Source: CAIOSQ01 sp044359885
GTDB taxonomy: Bacteria > Pseudomonadota > Alphaproteobacteria > CACIAM-22H2
Direction of reading: 5' to 3'
NCBI GenBank assembly: GCA_044359885.1
Contig: JBIKLI010000112.1
Coordinates: forward strand, 1-12,324
DNA: 12,324 bases
The translations under genes and the position numbers were made by a program. Shown here in pieces: positions 1 to 10,922 of the stretch. How positions within the stretch are numbered: position 1 is the first letter of the stretch; each line of letters starts with the position of its first letter. Under the pieces are notes generated by a model. The model saw nothing but the letters and a program-made list of their open reading frames with translations, was not told the DNA's origin and searched no databases.

Positions 1-1
1 G

Positions 2-844
2 GCGCCGGATCTCTTCCACGTCACCACGACCACCGGCGGCGCGGCGCGCGTGCTCGCCCTGATGGAGGACTATCTCCAGACCGAGTGGCCCGAGCTTCGG
101 GTCTGGCTGACATCGACCACCGAGCAATGGGCGACGATCGCCGTGCAGGGACCGCGGTCGCGCGACATCCTGGCGCCGCTGGCCGAGGGCATGGATCTGT
201 CGCGCGAGGCTTTTCCGCACATGGCGCTGCGCACCGGGCGGATCGCCGGCGTGGCCACGCGGCTGTTCCGCGTCAGCTTCACCGGCGAACTCGGCTTCGA
301 GGTCAATGTCCCGGCCGGCGAAGGCCGCGCGGTCTGGGAGGCGATCTGGGCCGAGGCGCGCCGCCACGACGCCGTCGCCTACGGCACCGAGACGATGCAT
401 GTCCTGCGCGCCGAGAAGGGATACGTCATCGTCGGCCAGGAGACCGACGGCACCGTCGTCCCCGACGACCTGGGCCTGTCCTGGGCGATCGGCAAGGCCA
501 AGCGCGACTTCGTGGGCAAGCGTTCGCTGGCGCGTCCGGACATCGCCGCCCCCGGCCGCAAGCAGCTGGTCGGGCTGCTCACCGCCGATCCCGGCCATGT
601 GCTGGAGGAGGGTGCCCAGATCGTCGCGATGCGCGATCCGCCGCCCGGCACGCCCGCGCTCGGCCATGTCACCTCGTCCTACTGGAGCCCCGCGCTGGGG
701 CGCTCGATCGCGCTGGCGCTCGTGGCGGACGGACGCGCGCGACATGGCCAGACGCTGCATGTCCCGATGCCGGCCGGCGCCGTCCCGGTCGCGGTGACCG
801 GCCCGGTGTTCCATGACCCCGAGGGGAGAAGCCTCGATGGCTGA
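2..844 (+). CDS. soxA: Sarcosine oxidase alpha subunit, C-terminal part (5' truncated)
   Basis: This is the last 280 or so codons of the alpha subunit of heterotetrameric sarcosine oxidase; the gene enters the window already open, in the frame starting at base 2. The enzyme, cytoplasmic in known cases, oxidises sarcosine to glycine and passes the methyl carbon to tetrahydrofolate. The visible part is the GcvT-like (aminomethyltransferase) folate-binding half. Supporting motifs are QGPRSRDIL, FTGELGFEVNVP, GTETMHVLRAEKGY and the family-typical VVPDDLGLSWAIGKAKRDFVG run. The C-terminus has the GcvT_C-type segment with GHVTSSYWSPALGRSIALALV. Family members are close to 1000 residues, so the FAD/NAD-binding half lies outside the window. 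The stop overlaps the soxG start (ATGGCTGA), indicating translational coupling within a probable soxBDAG operon. Assignment is by recalled family motifs and is strong. Confidence 0.95.
   Translation, partial: APDLFHVTTTTGGAARVLALMEDYLQTEWPELRVWLTSTTEQWATIAVQGPRSRDILAPLAEGMDLSREAFPHMALRTGRIAGVATRLFRVSFTGELGFEVNVPAGEGRAVWEAIWAEARRHDAVAYGTETMHVLRAEKGYVIVGQETDGTVVPDDLGLSWAIGKAKRDFVGKRSLARPDIAAPGRKQLVGLLTADPGHVLEEGAQIVAMRDPPPGTPALGHVTSSYWSPALGRSIALALVADGRARHGQTLHVPMPAGAVPVAVTGPVFHDPEGRSLDG
821..828 (+). promoter_or_regulatory. Ribosome-binding site for soxG
   Basis: GAGGGGAG lies inside the end of soxA, 8 bases before the ATG at 837. It decides between that start and the in-frame ATG at 813, which has no comparable site in front of it. 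Confidence 0.75.
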
Positions 845-1388
845 CGCGCTCGCGGGCCGCGCGCCCATTCACGTGCCCGGGAGGCTGGAGATCGCGGCCC
901 TGCCGCCGCAGGCGAGGTTCTCGTTCCGGGGCGACGCCGACGCGCTCGCCTGCGCCGCGGCGGGCTTCGGTCTTGCGCTGCCGGTCGGGACCTGCCGGGC
1001 GCTCGCCGTCGACGACCGCGCCGCGCTGTGGCTGGGGCCGGACGAATGGCTGCTGCTGGCGCCGAAGCACGCGGAGGACAGCGTCGAGGATGCGCTGCGC
1101 GCGGCGCTCGGCCGCGTTCCGCACGCGCTCGTGCGGATCAGCGACCGCCATGCGGCGCTGACGGTCGCCGGACCGCATGCCGGATCGCTGCTGGCGGCGG
1201 GATGCGCGCTGGACCTCGATGCTGCCGCCTTCCCGGCGGACATGTGCACGCGCACGCTGCTGGCGAAGGCCGAGATCGTGCTGTGGCGCCACCGGCCCGA
1301 CGGTTTCCGGCTGGAGGTCCGCCGCTCCTTCGCCGCCTATGCGTGGGAATTCCTCGCCGAGGCGGCGCGCGAGTACGCCGTCGCCTGA
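837..1388 (+). CDS. soxG: Sarcosine oxidase gamma subunit
   Basis: This encodes a 183-residue protein of the usual size for the gamma subunit, the small partner of the alpha chain in heterotetrameric sarcosine oxidase. It is GcvT-like in fold but has no active site of its own. Recognisable parts are RAPIHVPGRLEIAALPPQARFS near the N-terminus written here in two blocks (RAPIHVPGRL, EIAALPPQARFS), the central LGPDEWLLLAP, and the C-terminal SDRHAALTVAGPHA and CALDLDAAAFP segments ending in RRSFAAYAWEFL. The ATG at 837 is preferred over the ATG at 813: it follows a good ribosome-binding site (GAGGGGAG, 821-828) with 8 bases spacing and gives the compact 8-base overlap with soxA. It is the last gene of the sox run; only 6 bases separate its stop from the stop of livF on the other strand. 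Confidence 0.94.
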   Translation: MADALAGRAPIHVPGRLEIAALPPQARFSFRGDADALACAAAGFGLALPVGTCRALAVDDRAALWLGPDEWLLLAPKHAEDSVEDALRAALGRVPHALVRISDRHAALTVAGPHAGSLLAAGCALDLDAAAFPADMCTRTLLAKAEIVLWRHRPDGFRLEVRRSFAAYAWEFLAEAAREYAVA

Positions 1389-1394
1389 GCCCGA

Positions 1395-2111
1395 TCAGAG
1401 GCCGAGATAGCTGCGCTTGAGCGCCGGATCGCGGGCGAGTTCGGCGGCCGGGCCGCTGAGCGCGATGCGTCCATGCTCCAGCACATAGGCGCGATGCGCG
1501 ATGGCCAGCGACTGCACGACGTTCTGCTCGACGAGCAGGATCGACAGGCCCTCGGCGTTGAGCCGCCCGATCAGCGCGAACATCTCCTCGACCAGCAGCG
1601 GCGACAGGCCCAGCGACGGCTCGTCGAGGATCAGCAGCCGCGGCTCGCTCATCAGGCCGCGACCGATCGCCAGCATCTGCTGCTCGCCGCCAGACAAGGT
1701 GCCGGCGGCCTGGCCGGCGCGTTCGGCGAGCCGCGGGAAGATGCCGACCACGCGCTCCAGGTTGCGCGCCCGGTTGGCCCGGCCGCGGCGATAGCTGCCG
1801 AGTTCCAGGTTCTCGCGCACCGTCAGATCGGGGAAGACGCGACGCCCCTCGGGCACCTGGACAAGCCCGGCCGCGACGATGCGCGTCGCCGCGGCGCCGG
1901 CGATCTCCGCGCCGAGGAAGCGGACCGACCCCGCGAAAGGCCGGAAGATGCCGGAGAGGTTGTTGTTGAGCGTCGACTTGCCGGCACCGTTGCTGCCGAG
2001 CAGCGCGACGATCTCGCCCATGCCGACATCGAGGTCGATGCCGCGCAGGATCTCGACCGGACCGTAGCCGGCGCGCAGGCCGCGCACCGCGAGGAGCGCG
2101 GCGTCAGCCAT
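1395..2111 (-). CDS. livF: Branched-chain amino acid-type ABC transporter ATP-binding protein LivF
   Basis: This is the second ATPase subunit of a HAAT (Liv) importer, 238 residues, a normal LivF length. It hydrolyses ATP at the cytoplasmic face of the LivH/LivM channel. Visible motifs: Walker A GSNGAGKST (39-47), Q-loop Q85 in QVPEGRRVFP, ABC signature LSGGEQ (139-144), Walker B LLILDEP (159-165), and LLVEQN (192-197), where glutamine (Q196) replaces the usual H-loop histidine, as is typical of LivF. The helix after Walker A reads LNNNLSG, which is less common than LLKTISG. The ATG at 2111 overlaps the livG stop by 8 bases and follows GGGGA with 5 bases spacing. It is the last gene of the operon and ends 6 bases from the soxG stop. 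The transported substrate cannot be read from the ATPase. Confidence 0.95.
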   Translation of the reverse strand: MADAALLAVRGLRAGYGPVEILRGIDLDVGMGEIVALLGSNGAGKSTLNNNLSGIFRPFAGSVRFLGAEIAGAAATRIVAAGLVQVPEGRRVFPDLTVRENLELGSYRRGRANRARNLERVVGIFPRLAERAGQAAGTLSGGEQQMLAIGRGLMSEPRLLILDEPSLGLSPLLVEEMFALIGRLNAEGLSILLVEQNVVQSLAIAHRAYVLEHGRIALSGPAAELARDPALKRSYLGL

Positions 2112-2844
2112 CCGCGTCCCCGGCGAGGCGCTTCGCCGCTCCCTGGCCCAGATAGGCCTCGACGACGACGGGATCGACGGCGATCTCGGCCGGCGTGCCG
2201 CGGGCGACGATCCGGCCCTGGTTGATGACGTGGATCCGTTCGGCGAGGCTCATCACCGCCTGCATGACATGCTCGATGAGCAGGATGGTCACCCCGTCCG
2301 CCCGGATCGACCGGACGATCGCGACGATCTCGGAGATCTCGGTCGGATTGAGACCGGCCATGACCTCGTCCAGCAGCAGCAGCCGTGGCTCGGTCGCCAG
2401 CGCGCGGGCCAGTTCCAGCCGCTTGCGGCCGGCGACGGTCAGGTCGCCCGCCCGCATGTCCAGCATCCGGCCCATGCCGACGCGGCCGGCGGCGGCTTCC
2501 GCGACGCGCATCGCCGCCGCGCGCCGCGGATAGCGCAGGAACGCCCCGACCATGACGTTCTCGCGTACGCTGAGCCGCGCGAAGGGCTGGGTGATCTGGA
2601 AGGTCCGGACCATGCCCGCCGCCGCGATGCGGTGCGGCGCCCACCCGGTGACATCCGTGCCGTCGAGGACGACCCGGCCCGAATCCGGCCGCACGAAACC
2701 GGCGATCGCCGCAAAGCAGGTCGTCTTGCCGGCGCCGTTCGGCCCGATCAGGGCGACGATCGCCCCGCGCGGCACGTCGAGATCGACCGAGTCGACCGCC
2801 TTGAGGCCGCCGAAGGCGCGCGACAGCCCGCGCACCTCAAGCAT
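2104..2844 (-). CDS. livG: Branched-chain amino acid-type ABC transporter ATP-binding protein LivG
   Basis: This is the first ATPase subunit of the HAAT importer, 246 residues. Walker A is GPNGAGKTT (34-42), the Q-loop is Q83 in TFQITQPF, Walker B is LLLLDE (155-160) and the H-loop histidine is H192 in LLIEHVM. The ABC signature is not LSGGQ: the matching position reads LTVAGRKRLELARAL (from residue 135), a form I recall from a LivG subfamily that also carries DEVMAGLNPTE, as this protein does. The C-terminal YLGQG element is typical of LivG. The ATG at 2844 overlaps the livM stop by 8 bases (ATGCTTGA), and its own stop overlaps the livF start, so translation is probably coupled along the operon. 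It is likely to pair with LivF, which has a canonical signature, in an asymmetric ATPase dimer. Confidence 0.95.
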   Translation of the reverse strand: MLEVRGLSRAFGGLKAVDSVDLDVPRGAIVALIGPNGAGKTTCFAAIAGFVRPDSGRVVLDGTDVTGWAPHRIAAAGMVRTFQITQPFARLSVRENVMVGAFLRYPRRAAAMRVAEAAAGRVGMGRMLDMRAGDLTVAGRKRLELARALATEPRLLLLDEVMAGLNPTEISEIVAIVRSIRADGVTILLIEHVMQAVMSLAERIHVINQGRIVARGTPAEIAVDPVVVEAYLGQGAAKRLAGDADG

Positions 2845-3796
2845 CGGCGCCGTCCCGGCGCTTCGCGCGGCGCGCGAAGAGCCCGATCAGACCGTCCGGC
2901 AGCCACGCGACGATGGCGATCAGGATCGCGCCGTAGACGACGAGGCTTAGCCCCTGCCCCGTGGCGTAGGCGCGGGTCAGCTCACCGACGCCGCCCAGCA
3001 CCGCCGCGCCGACCAGCGGGCCGAAGACCGTGCCGGCGCCGCCGATCATCGTCACCAGCAGCATCTCGACCGACTTCTCCACGCCATAGGCGATCGTCGG
3101 GTCGATGTAGAGATATTTCTGCGCATAGAACGTGCCCCCGGCGCCGGCCATCGCCCCGGAGATGCCGAGGCACAGCGTCTTTTCGCGGAACGTGTCGATG
3201 CCGAGCGCCCGTGCGGCGTCCTCGTTCTCGCGGATCGCGGCGAGGCGCGCGCCGAAGCGCGAACGCTTGAGCCACCAGGCGATGGCGAGCGACGCCAGGA
3301 CGAGACCGAGCGCGATCCAGTAGAACCAGCGCGGATCCTTGAACTGCATGTTCGCCGCCCGCGCATCCGCCGTGATCAGCAGTCCGAGACCGCCCCGGGT
3401 GAACCCGACCGAATTTGCGAGGATGCGGAACACCTCGGCGAAGGCGAGCGTGATCAGCGCGAAATAGGATCCACGCAGCCCGGCACGGAAGGCGAGCACG
3501 CCGATCGCCAGCCCGACGATCCCGCCGGCGACCGCGGCGGCGATCCACCCGAGCCAGGGGTTCCAGCCCCAGGAGATCTGCAGGATCGTCGAGGCGTAGG
3601 CACCGGTGCCGAAGAAAACCACATGGCCGAACGACGTCTGACCGGCGAACCCGCCGGCGATGTTCCAGGCCTGGCCGAGAAACGCCGCGAAGAGGATCAT
3701 GGTCGCGACGTTGACCGCGTAGTTCGACGGCAGCACGAAGGGCAGTGCCGCGGCCGCGGCCAGCGCCAGGACGAAGGCGGCGGTGCGCAGCATCAT
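2837..3796 (-). CDS. livM: Branched-chain amino acid-type ABC transporter permease LivM
   Basis: This is an inner-membrane permease of the HAAT importer, 319 residues from the first ATG at 3796 or 318 from the ATG at 3793. It has many hydrophobic segments, beginning with TAAFVLALAAAAALPFVL. LivM-family marks include AWNIAGGFAGQTSFGH (here GQTSFGH replaces the more usual GQLSLGH), the ATPase-docking loop region SRFGARLAAIRENEDAARALGID, then VTMIGGAGTVFGPLVGA and the C-terminal LPDGLIGLF. The start overlaps the livH stop (ATGATGA region), and GGGGGC lies shortly upstream as a weak ribosome-binding site. The same reading frame stays open far upstream, through livH and into the binding-protein gene, to about 5476, but that stretch is arginine-rich, has no membrane segments and is a GC artefact. 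Confidence 0.95.
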   Translation of the reverse strand: MMLRTAAFVLALAAAAALPFVLPSNYAVNVATMILFAAFLGQAWNIAGGFAGQTSFGHVVFFGTGAYASTILQISWGWNPWLGWIAAAVAGGIVGLAIGVLAFRAGLRGSYFALITLAFAEVFRILANSVGFTRGGLGLLITADARAANMQFKDPRWFYWIALGLVLASLAIAWWLKRSRFGARLAAIRENEDAARALGIDTFREKTLCLGISGAMAGAGGTFYAQKYLYIDPTIAYGVEKSVEMLLVTMIGGAGTVFGPLVGAAVLGGVGELTRAYATGQGLSLVVYGAILIAIVAWLPDGLIGLFARRAKRRDGADA

Positions 3797-4665
3797 CGGC
3801 GGCCCCCGAAGAGACCGGTCGGCCGCAGCAGCAGGATGAGGATGAAGATCAGCGATATGCCGATCTGGCCGAGCTGTTCGCCCAGGAACAGGCCGCCCAG
3901 GGATTCGGTGATGCCGATCACGAAGCCGCCGACCAGCGCCCCCAGGAAGCTGCCCATGCCGCCGAGCACGACGGTGGTAAACGCGATCAGGACGAAGGCA
4001 TGACCGGAACTGGGCGACACGTAGAAGCTGGGCATCAGCAGGCAGGCCGCCGCTCCCAGGCAGGCGATGCCGATGCCGTAGGACACCGCGAAGACATGCT
4101 CGACGTCGATGCCGACAAGGCGCGCCCCCTGGCGCTCCTTGGCGACGGCGCGGATCGCCTTGCCCATGTCGCTGCGCGCGATGTAGAGCCCGAGGGCCGC
4201 GCACAGCGCCAGCGCCGCGAAGAACGCGATCACCTTGGCGCGCGACACGAAGGCCGGGCCGATCTCGACGATGCCGCTGGCATGGACGACGTCGATGGTC
4301 TGGGTGTCGCCGGTGAAGAAGAACAGCGCCAGATTGTCGATGACGATCGACAGCCCGAGCGTGATGAGAAGGATGTTCTCGTCCTTGCCGTGCGCGAACC
4401 GGCCGATCAGGAACCGGTAGAGGGCGTAGCCGAAGACGAAACTGGCGGCGGCGACGCCGGGCAGGGCCAGATACGGATCGACGCCCGCCCGGGCGAACAG
4501 GAAGAAGACGGCGTACATGGCCAGCATGAGAAGGCTGCCATGGGCGAAGTTGATGATGTGCAGCACGCCGTAGATCAGCGTCAGGCCGACCGCGACGAGC
4601 ACATAGATCGCGCCGGCGGCGAGGCCGTTGACGATCCCCGCGAAGACGATGTCGAAGCTGAGCAT
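3793..4665 (-). CDS. livH: Branched-chain amino acid-type ABC transporter permease LivH
   Basis: This is the second inner-membrane permease of the HAAT importer, 290 residues, the normal LivH size. The N-terminus GIVNGLAAGAIYVLVAVGL leads into the family signature INFAHGSLLML (NFAHG at 39-43). The cytoplasmic coupling loop is GKAIRAVAKERQGARLVGID (169-187), followed by VVLGGMGSFLGALVGG and the C-terminal RPTGLFG. Several long hydrophobic stretches agree with a polytopic membrane protein. It starts 66 bases after the binding-protein stop. A strong hairpin lies in that gap, and a GGGGC element precedes the ATG. The livM ATG overlaps its stop. The usual division of labour, with one LivH and one LivM forming the channel, is family knowledge. 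Confidence 0.95.
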   Translation of the reverse strand: MLSFDIVFAGIVNGLAAGAIYVLVAVGLTLIYGVLHIINFAHGSLLMLAMYAVFFLFARAGVDPYLALPGVAAASFVFGYALYRFLIGRFAHGKDENILLITLGLSIVIDNLALFFFTGDTQTIDVVHASGIVEIGPAFVSRAKVIAFFAALALCAALGLYIARSDMGKAIRAVAKERQGARLVGIDVEHVFAVSYGIGIACLGAAACLLMPSFYVSPSSGHAFVLIAFTTVVLGGMGSFLGALVGGFVIGITESLGGLFLGEQLGQIGISLIFILILLLRPTGLFGGRR

Positions 4666-4692
4666 GCCGGCGCCCCGTCGCCCTGCCGCGAT

Positions 4693-4722
4693 CGCCGGCC
4701 CGGTCGGTCGACCGGGCCGGCG
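4693..4722 (-). repeat. Perfect 13-bp inverted repeat between binding-protein gene and livH
   Basis: Arms CGCCGGCCCGGTC (4693-4705) and GACCGGGCCGGCG (4710-4722) are exact reverse complements around a 4-base loop, GGTC. The hairpin lies in the 66-base gap of the liv operon, directly after the binding-protein stop in the direction of transcription. There is no U-run downstream on the minus strand, so it does not look like a full intrinsic terminator. In binding-protein-dependent transporters, hairpins in this place are known to protect the upstream message from 3' decay or to cause partial termination, so that binding protein exceeds permease. That role is inferred here. Confidence 0.8.
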
Positions 4723-4731
4723 GCACGGCGT

Positions 4732-5961
4732 TCAGCCGAATTTCGGCTTCGGAAAGACGGCCTTCGCAGAGGCGAACTGGGCCGGATAGACGACCTCGAT
4801 GTCGCCCTTCTGGACTTGCAGCGCGGCCGCCTCGCCGCCCTGGTTCTGGCCGTCGACGAAACGCGTCGGGCCATAGGGCATGAAATGGTCGGACCAGGTG
4901 GAGGCGGCCAGCGCCGCGGTCAGCCGCTCCTTGTCCGCCGATCCGGCGCGCTCCAGTCCGTCTGCGATCAGCTTCACCGCGTTGTAGGCGAGATAGACCT
5001 CGAAGGTGAACAGCGTGTTCATCGCCTCGACGCGCCTCTTCATCGCCTGCGCCTTGGGGTTGGTCGGCGCGAACCAGTGGTTGTAGTCCATCATGTGCTC
5101 GGCGACGGCGGGCAGATCCTGCGCGAACTTGTAGTTGAAGCCGCCGCCCAGCACCGAGAACATGCCGGCGAGATCGACGCGCTGCTGATGCAGCGTGCGG
5201 GCCAGCAGCACGTACTCGTTCTGGTAGTTCGACATCATCAGCACGTCGGGCCGCAGCGAGCGGATGCGCAGGGCGACGTTGTCGAAGTTGCGCGTCGGGT
5301 TGTCGTGCTTGATGACCTCCTTGACCTCGATGTTGATGCCCGGGAGACGGTCGGCCAGCAGCTTGGCCGTGCCGGTGCCGAACTCCGAGCTCTCGTGGAC
5401 GATCACCGCGCTCTTCGCGACCCTGCCGGCGCCGGCGTTGATGCCGTCGAGCGCCTTGATGGCCTCGTCGACGCATTTGCCGAAGCCGGGCTTGAGCCGG
5501 AAGACGTTCTTCAGGCCGCGGGTCGTGATCAGGTCTGAGGCCCCGACATCGACCGCGTAGGGAATACCGTACTTGGCCGCCGTCTGGGTGGTCGCGAGCA
5601 CGATGGCGCTCTGGAAGCAGCCGACGATCGCGGCGACGCCGGCCTCGTTCATCTTCTCGACCTCGGAGACGCCGACCTCGACCCGCGCCTGGGTGTCGCC
5701 CAGCACGGGTTCGAGCCGCGCCCCGCCCATCGACCTGATGCCGCCCGCGGCGTTCACCTCGTCGATCGCGAGCTGGGCGCCCAGCCTGGACTGCGCGCCG
5801 CTATAGGCGACGAAACCGGTGACCGGATGCAGCAGACCGATGCGCACCGGACTCGCCTGGGCGCCGCCGATTCCGGGGGCCGAAAGGGTTCCGGCGAGCG
5901 CGGCGCCCGCGGCGAGGATCTGGCGGCGCGACGGCGCGCCGGTGCTGGACTTCCTGGACAT
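4732..5961 (-). CDS. HAAT-family periplasmic substrate-binding protein (Liv-type), Tat-type signal
   Basis: This is a 409-residue binding protein of the Peripla_BP_6 / LivJ-LivK type, the ligand-capturing component of the transporter encoded downstream. The N-terminus carries a twin-arginine-like export signal: SRRQIL (11-16), an alanine-rich hydrophobic stretch, then GGAQA with probable cleavage after A36. The mature part opens with VRIGLLHPVTGFVAYSG and continues with AQLAIDEVNAAGGI, the family's usual beginning. Later marks are VGCFQSAIVLATTQTAAKYG, VHESSEFGTGTAKLLADR and RPDVLMMSNYQNEY. The ATG at 5961 is chosen because AGGGAGG (5966-5972) sits just before it and because it places the twin arginines correctly; an open extension to about 6042 adds 27 residues of no clear character. 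The ligand is not deducible; leucine-type amino acids, amides and methylated amines are all seen in this family. Confidence 0.93.
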   Translation of the reverse strand: MSRKSSTGAPSRRQILAAGAALAGTLSAPGIGGAQASPVRIGLLHPVTGFVAYSGAQSRLGAQLAIDEVNAAGGIRSMGGARLEPVLGDTQARVEVGVSEVEKMNEAGVAAIVGCFQSAIVLATTQTAAKYGIPYAVDVGASDLITTRGLKNVFRLKPGFGKCVDEAIKALDGINAGAGRVAKSAVIVHESSEFGTGTAKLLADRLPGINIEVKEVIKHDNPTRNFDNVALRIRSLRPDVLMMSNYQNEYVLLARTLHQQRVDLAGMFSVLGGGFNYKFAQDLPAVAEHMMDYNHWFAPTNPKAQAMKRRVEAMNTLFTFEVYLAYNAVKLIADGLERAGSADKERLTAALAASTWSDHFMPYGPTRFVDGQNQGGEAAALQVQKGDIEVVYPAQFASAKAVFPKPKFG

Positions 5962-5965
5962 GCGG

Positions 5966-5972
5966 CCTCCCT
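5966..5972 (-). promoter_or_regulatory. Ribosome-binding site for the binding-protein gene
   Basis: On the minus strand AGGGAGG stands 4 bases before the ATG at 5961. It is the strongest Shine-Dalgarno match in the liv operon and fixes the start that yields a proper signal peptide. It also fits high expression of the binding protein. Confidence 0.75.
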
Positions 5973-6014
5973 GGCTCTCGCTGCGGGCCCGTCCATGGGC
6001 CCACATCGCGCGGG

Positions 6015-6042
6015 GACATAGGGCGGCGCACCGGACCGGCAA
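6015..6042 (-). promoter_or_regulatory. Candidate sigma-70-type promoter of the liv operon
   Basis: In the 103-base gap between the response-regulator stop and the binding-protein ATG, the minus strand reads TTGCCG (6037-6042), 16 bases, then TATGTC (6015-6020). This is a moderate match to a housekeeping -35/-10 pair and would leave a leader of roughly 45 bases before the ATG. It was found by eye, in GC-rich DNA where such partial matches are not rare. Confidence 0.4.
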
Positions 6043-6064
6043 CCGCCGGGATCGTCCCGCCAGG

Positions 6065-6471
6065 TCAGTTCAGCTCCGGGTTCAGCACGATCGTCTCGTG
6101 GAGCTTGGCCTGCAGCCGCGCCAGCGACACCGGCTTGACCAGATAGCCGTCGACCCTCAGGTCCTTGGCCGCCAGTACCGTATCGCGCTGGGCGTCGGCG
6201 GTCAGGAAGATGATGCGGGTGTTCGCGATCGCCTTGTTGTCGGAGCCGCGCACGATGCGCAGGAACTCGATGCCGTCCACCGGCGCCATGTGGATGTCGC
6301 AGAACACGAGATGGGGCCGGAACCCCAGCATCTCGAGAAAACCCTTGCCGCCGTCATCCGCCTCCGCGATTTCGCGCACCCCGCTCTGGCGCAGCAGGCT
6401 CTTGATGACGCGACGCGTGTACGTTTCGTCCTCGACGACCATCACGCGCAGCCGTCCATACATGAATGAGC

Positions 6472-6475
<4 letters not shown>
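6065..6475 (-). CDS. Single-domain response regulator (CheY-like receiver, no output domain)
   Basis: This is a 136-residue stand-alone receiver. All canonical phosphorylation residues are present: acidic pair E15/D16 in VVEDE, phospho-acceptor D60 in HLVFCDIHM, T92 in IIFLTADAQ, and K114 in GYLVKPVSLARL. Nothing follows the receiver except a short tail, so it has no DNA-binding or enzymatic output and must act through protein contact or as a phosphate shuttle or sink. The ATG at 6475 overlaps the kinase stop (ATGA), with GAGGA a short way upstream. The in-frame ATG at 6463 is less likely because it lacks a site. The overlap makes it the natural target of the kinase's HPt domain. It does not carry the FATGUY motif of the alphaproteobacterial general-stress single-domain regulators. 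Confidence 0.93.
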
Positions 6476-10176
<3,701 letters not shown>

Positions 10177-10207
10177 GGGCGACGATCTCCGCAGGTCGCA
10201 AGCAGCG

Positions 10208-10226
10208 CCGCGGCGATCGGCCGCGG
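10208..10226 (-). repeat. 7-bp inverted repeat in the sigma factor-kinase gap
   Basis: CCGCGGC (10208-10214) and GCCGCGG (10220-10226) are separated by 5 bases. The element lies in the 104-base gap between the sigma-factor stop (10281) and the kinase ATG (10176), about 30 bases upstream of that ATG. It could be an operator, a weak attenuator or a chance palindrome in GC-rich DNA; no U-run follows it. A smaller repeat (GCAGC/GCTGC) lies right after the sigma stop. No convincing -35/-10 pair was found in this gap. Confidence 0.4.
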
Positions 10227-10280
10227 ACCACGCCAGTCTAGCGCGACATGCGGCGCAAAGGGTGAACGGACCTGCAGCCT

Positions 10281-10922
10281 CTAGCTGCGGACGGACCCGT
10301 CGCCGAGGGGCCGGACGAGGATCGCCAGATCCTGCCCGCCCGGTCCATGACCGTCGCCCGGCGCGATATCGAGCATCCGGCTGAGACGGCGACGGGCCCG
10401 GTTGACCCGGCTCTTGACCGTCCCTTCGGCCGTGGCGCATCGCGCCGCCGCTTCCTCGTAGGAGCAGCCGAAGACCCCGACCAGGACCACCGCCTGCCGC
10501 TGCTCGCGCGGCAACCGTCCGAGCGCCGAGCGCAACGCCTGCATGTCGAGCCAGGCATGCTGGTGTGCCGGCGCCGGCAGCCGGGCGGCCAGACGCCCGT
10601 CGTCGCCGATCTCGCGACGCAGCTTGCGACGCTGCGAGCGGAAGGTATTCCGCAGGATCGTGAACAGCCAGGCCCTGAGATTGGTCCCGGGCGCGAAGCG
10701 CTCGCGATGGATCCAGGCCTTGGCGAGCGTTTCCTGGACCAGGTCGTCGGCGGCGCTGCGCGAACCGGCGAGCGCCGCGCCGAAGGCCCGCAGGCGCGGC
10801 ATCTCCAGCCGCAGCTGCGCGACGAAGTCGCGGTCGTCCGGGATCGGCGACCGACCGCCGTCCGGCGCCGGCAAGGCGCCGGACCGGTCCAGCGGGAAGG
10901 GGGGGCGGGAGATCGTCGGCAC
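10281..10922 (-). CDS. ECF-family RNA polymerase sigma factor (EcfG-like)
   Basis: This encodes a sigma-70 family protein of extracytoplasmic-function type, 213 residues from the GTG at 10922. Region 2 (about 33-103) includes AADDLVQETLAKAW and GTNLRAWLFTILRNTF; region 4 (about 126-183) includes LPREQRQAVVLVGVFG, SYEEAAA and the helix-turn-helix EGTVKSRVNRARRRL. These resemble, from memory, the EcfG group that runs the alphaproteobacterial general stress response, but no nepR or phyR gene is visible nearby. Region 3 is absent, as expected. The C-terminus has about 30 extra glycine-rich residues after region 4. The start is uncertain: GTG is the only in-frame candidate seen before region 2, its ribosome-binding site is poor, and a run of seven C (coding strand) lies shortly after it. 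The gene starts 68 bases after the dnaJ-like stop and is probably co-transcribed with it. Confidence 0.88.
   Translation of the reverse strand: MPTISRPPFPLDRSGALPAPDGGRSPIPDDRDFVAQLRLEMPRLRAFGAALAGSRSAADDLVQETLAKAWIHRERFAPGTNLRAWLFTILRNTFRSQRRKLRREIGDDGRLAARLPAPAHQHAWLDMQALRSALGRLPREQRQAVVLVGVFGCSYEEAAARCATAEGTVKSRVNRARRRLSRMLDIAPGDGHGPGGQDLAILVRPLGDGSVRS

Noticed and set aside
3797..5476. Continuous open frame extending livM upstream across livH and part of the binding-protein gene.
   Set aside because: It lacks membrane segments and is arginine-rich, while livH and the binding-protein gene in other frames match known families over their whole length.
6047..6059. Intrinsic terminator after the response-regulator gene.
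   Set aside because: Only a 5-bp stem (CGGGA/TCCCG) with a 3-base loop and no U-run; too weak to call.
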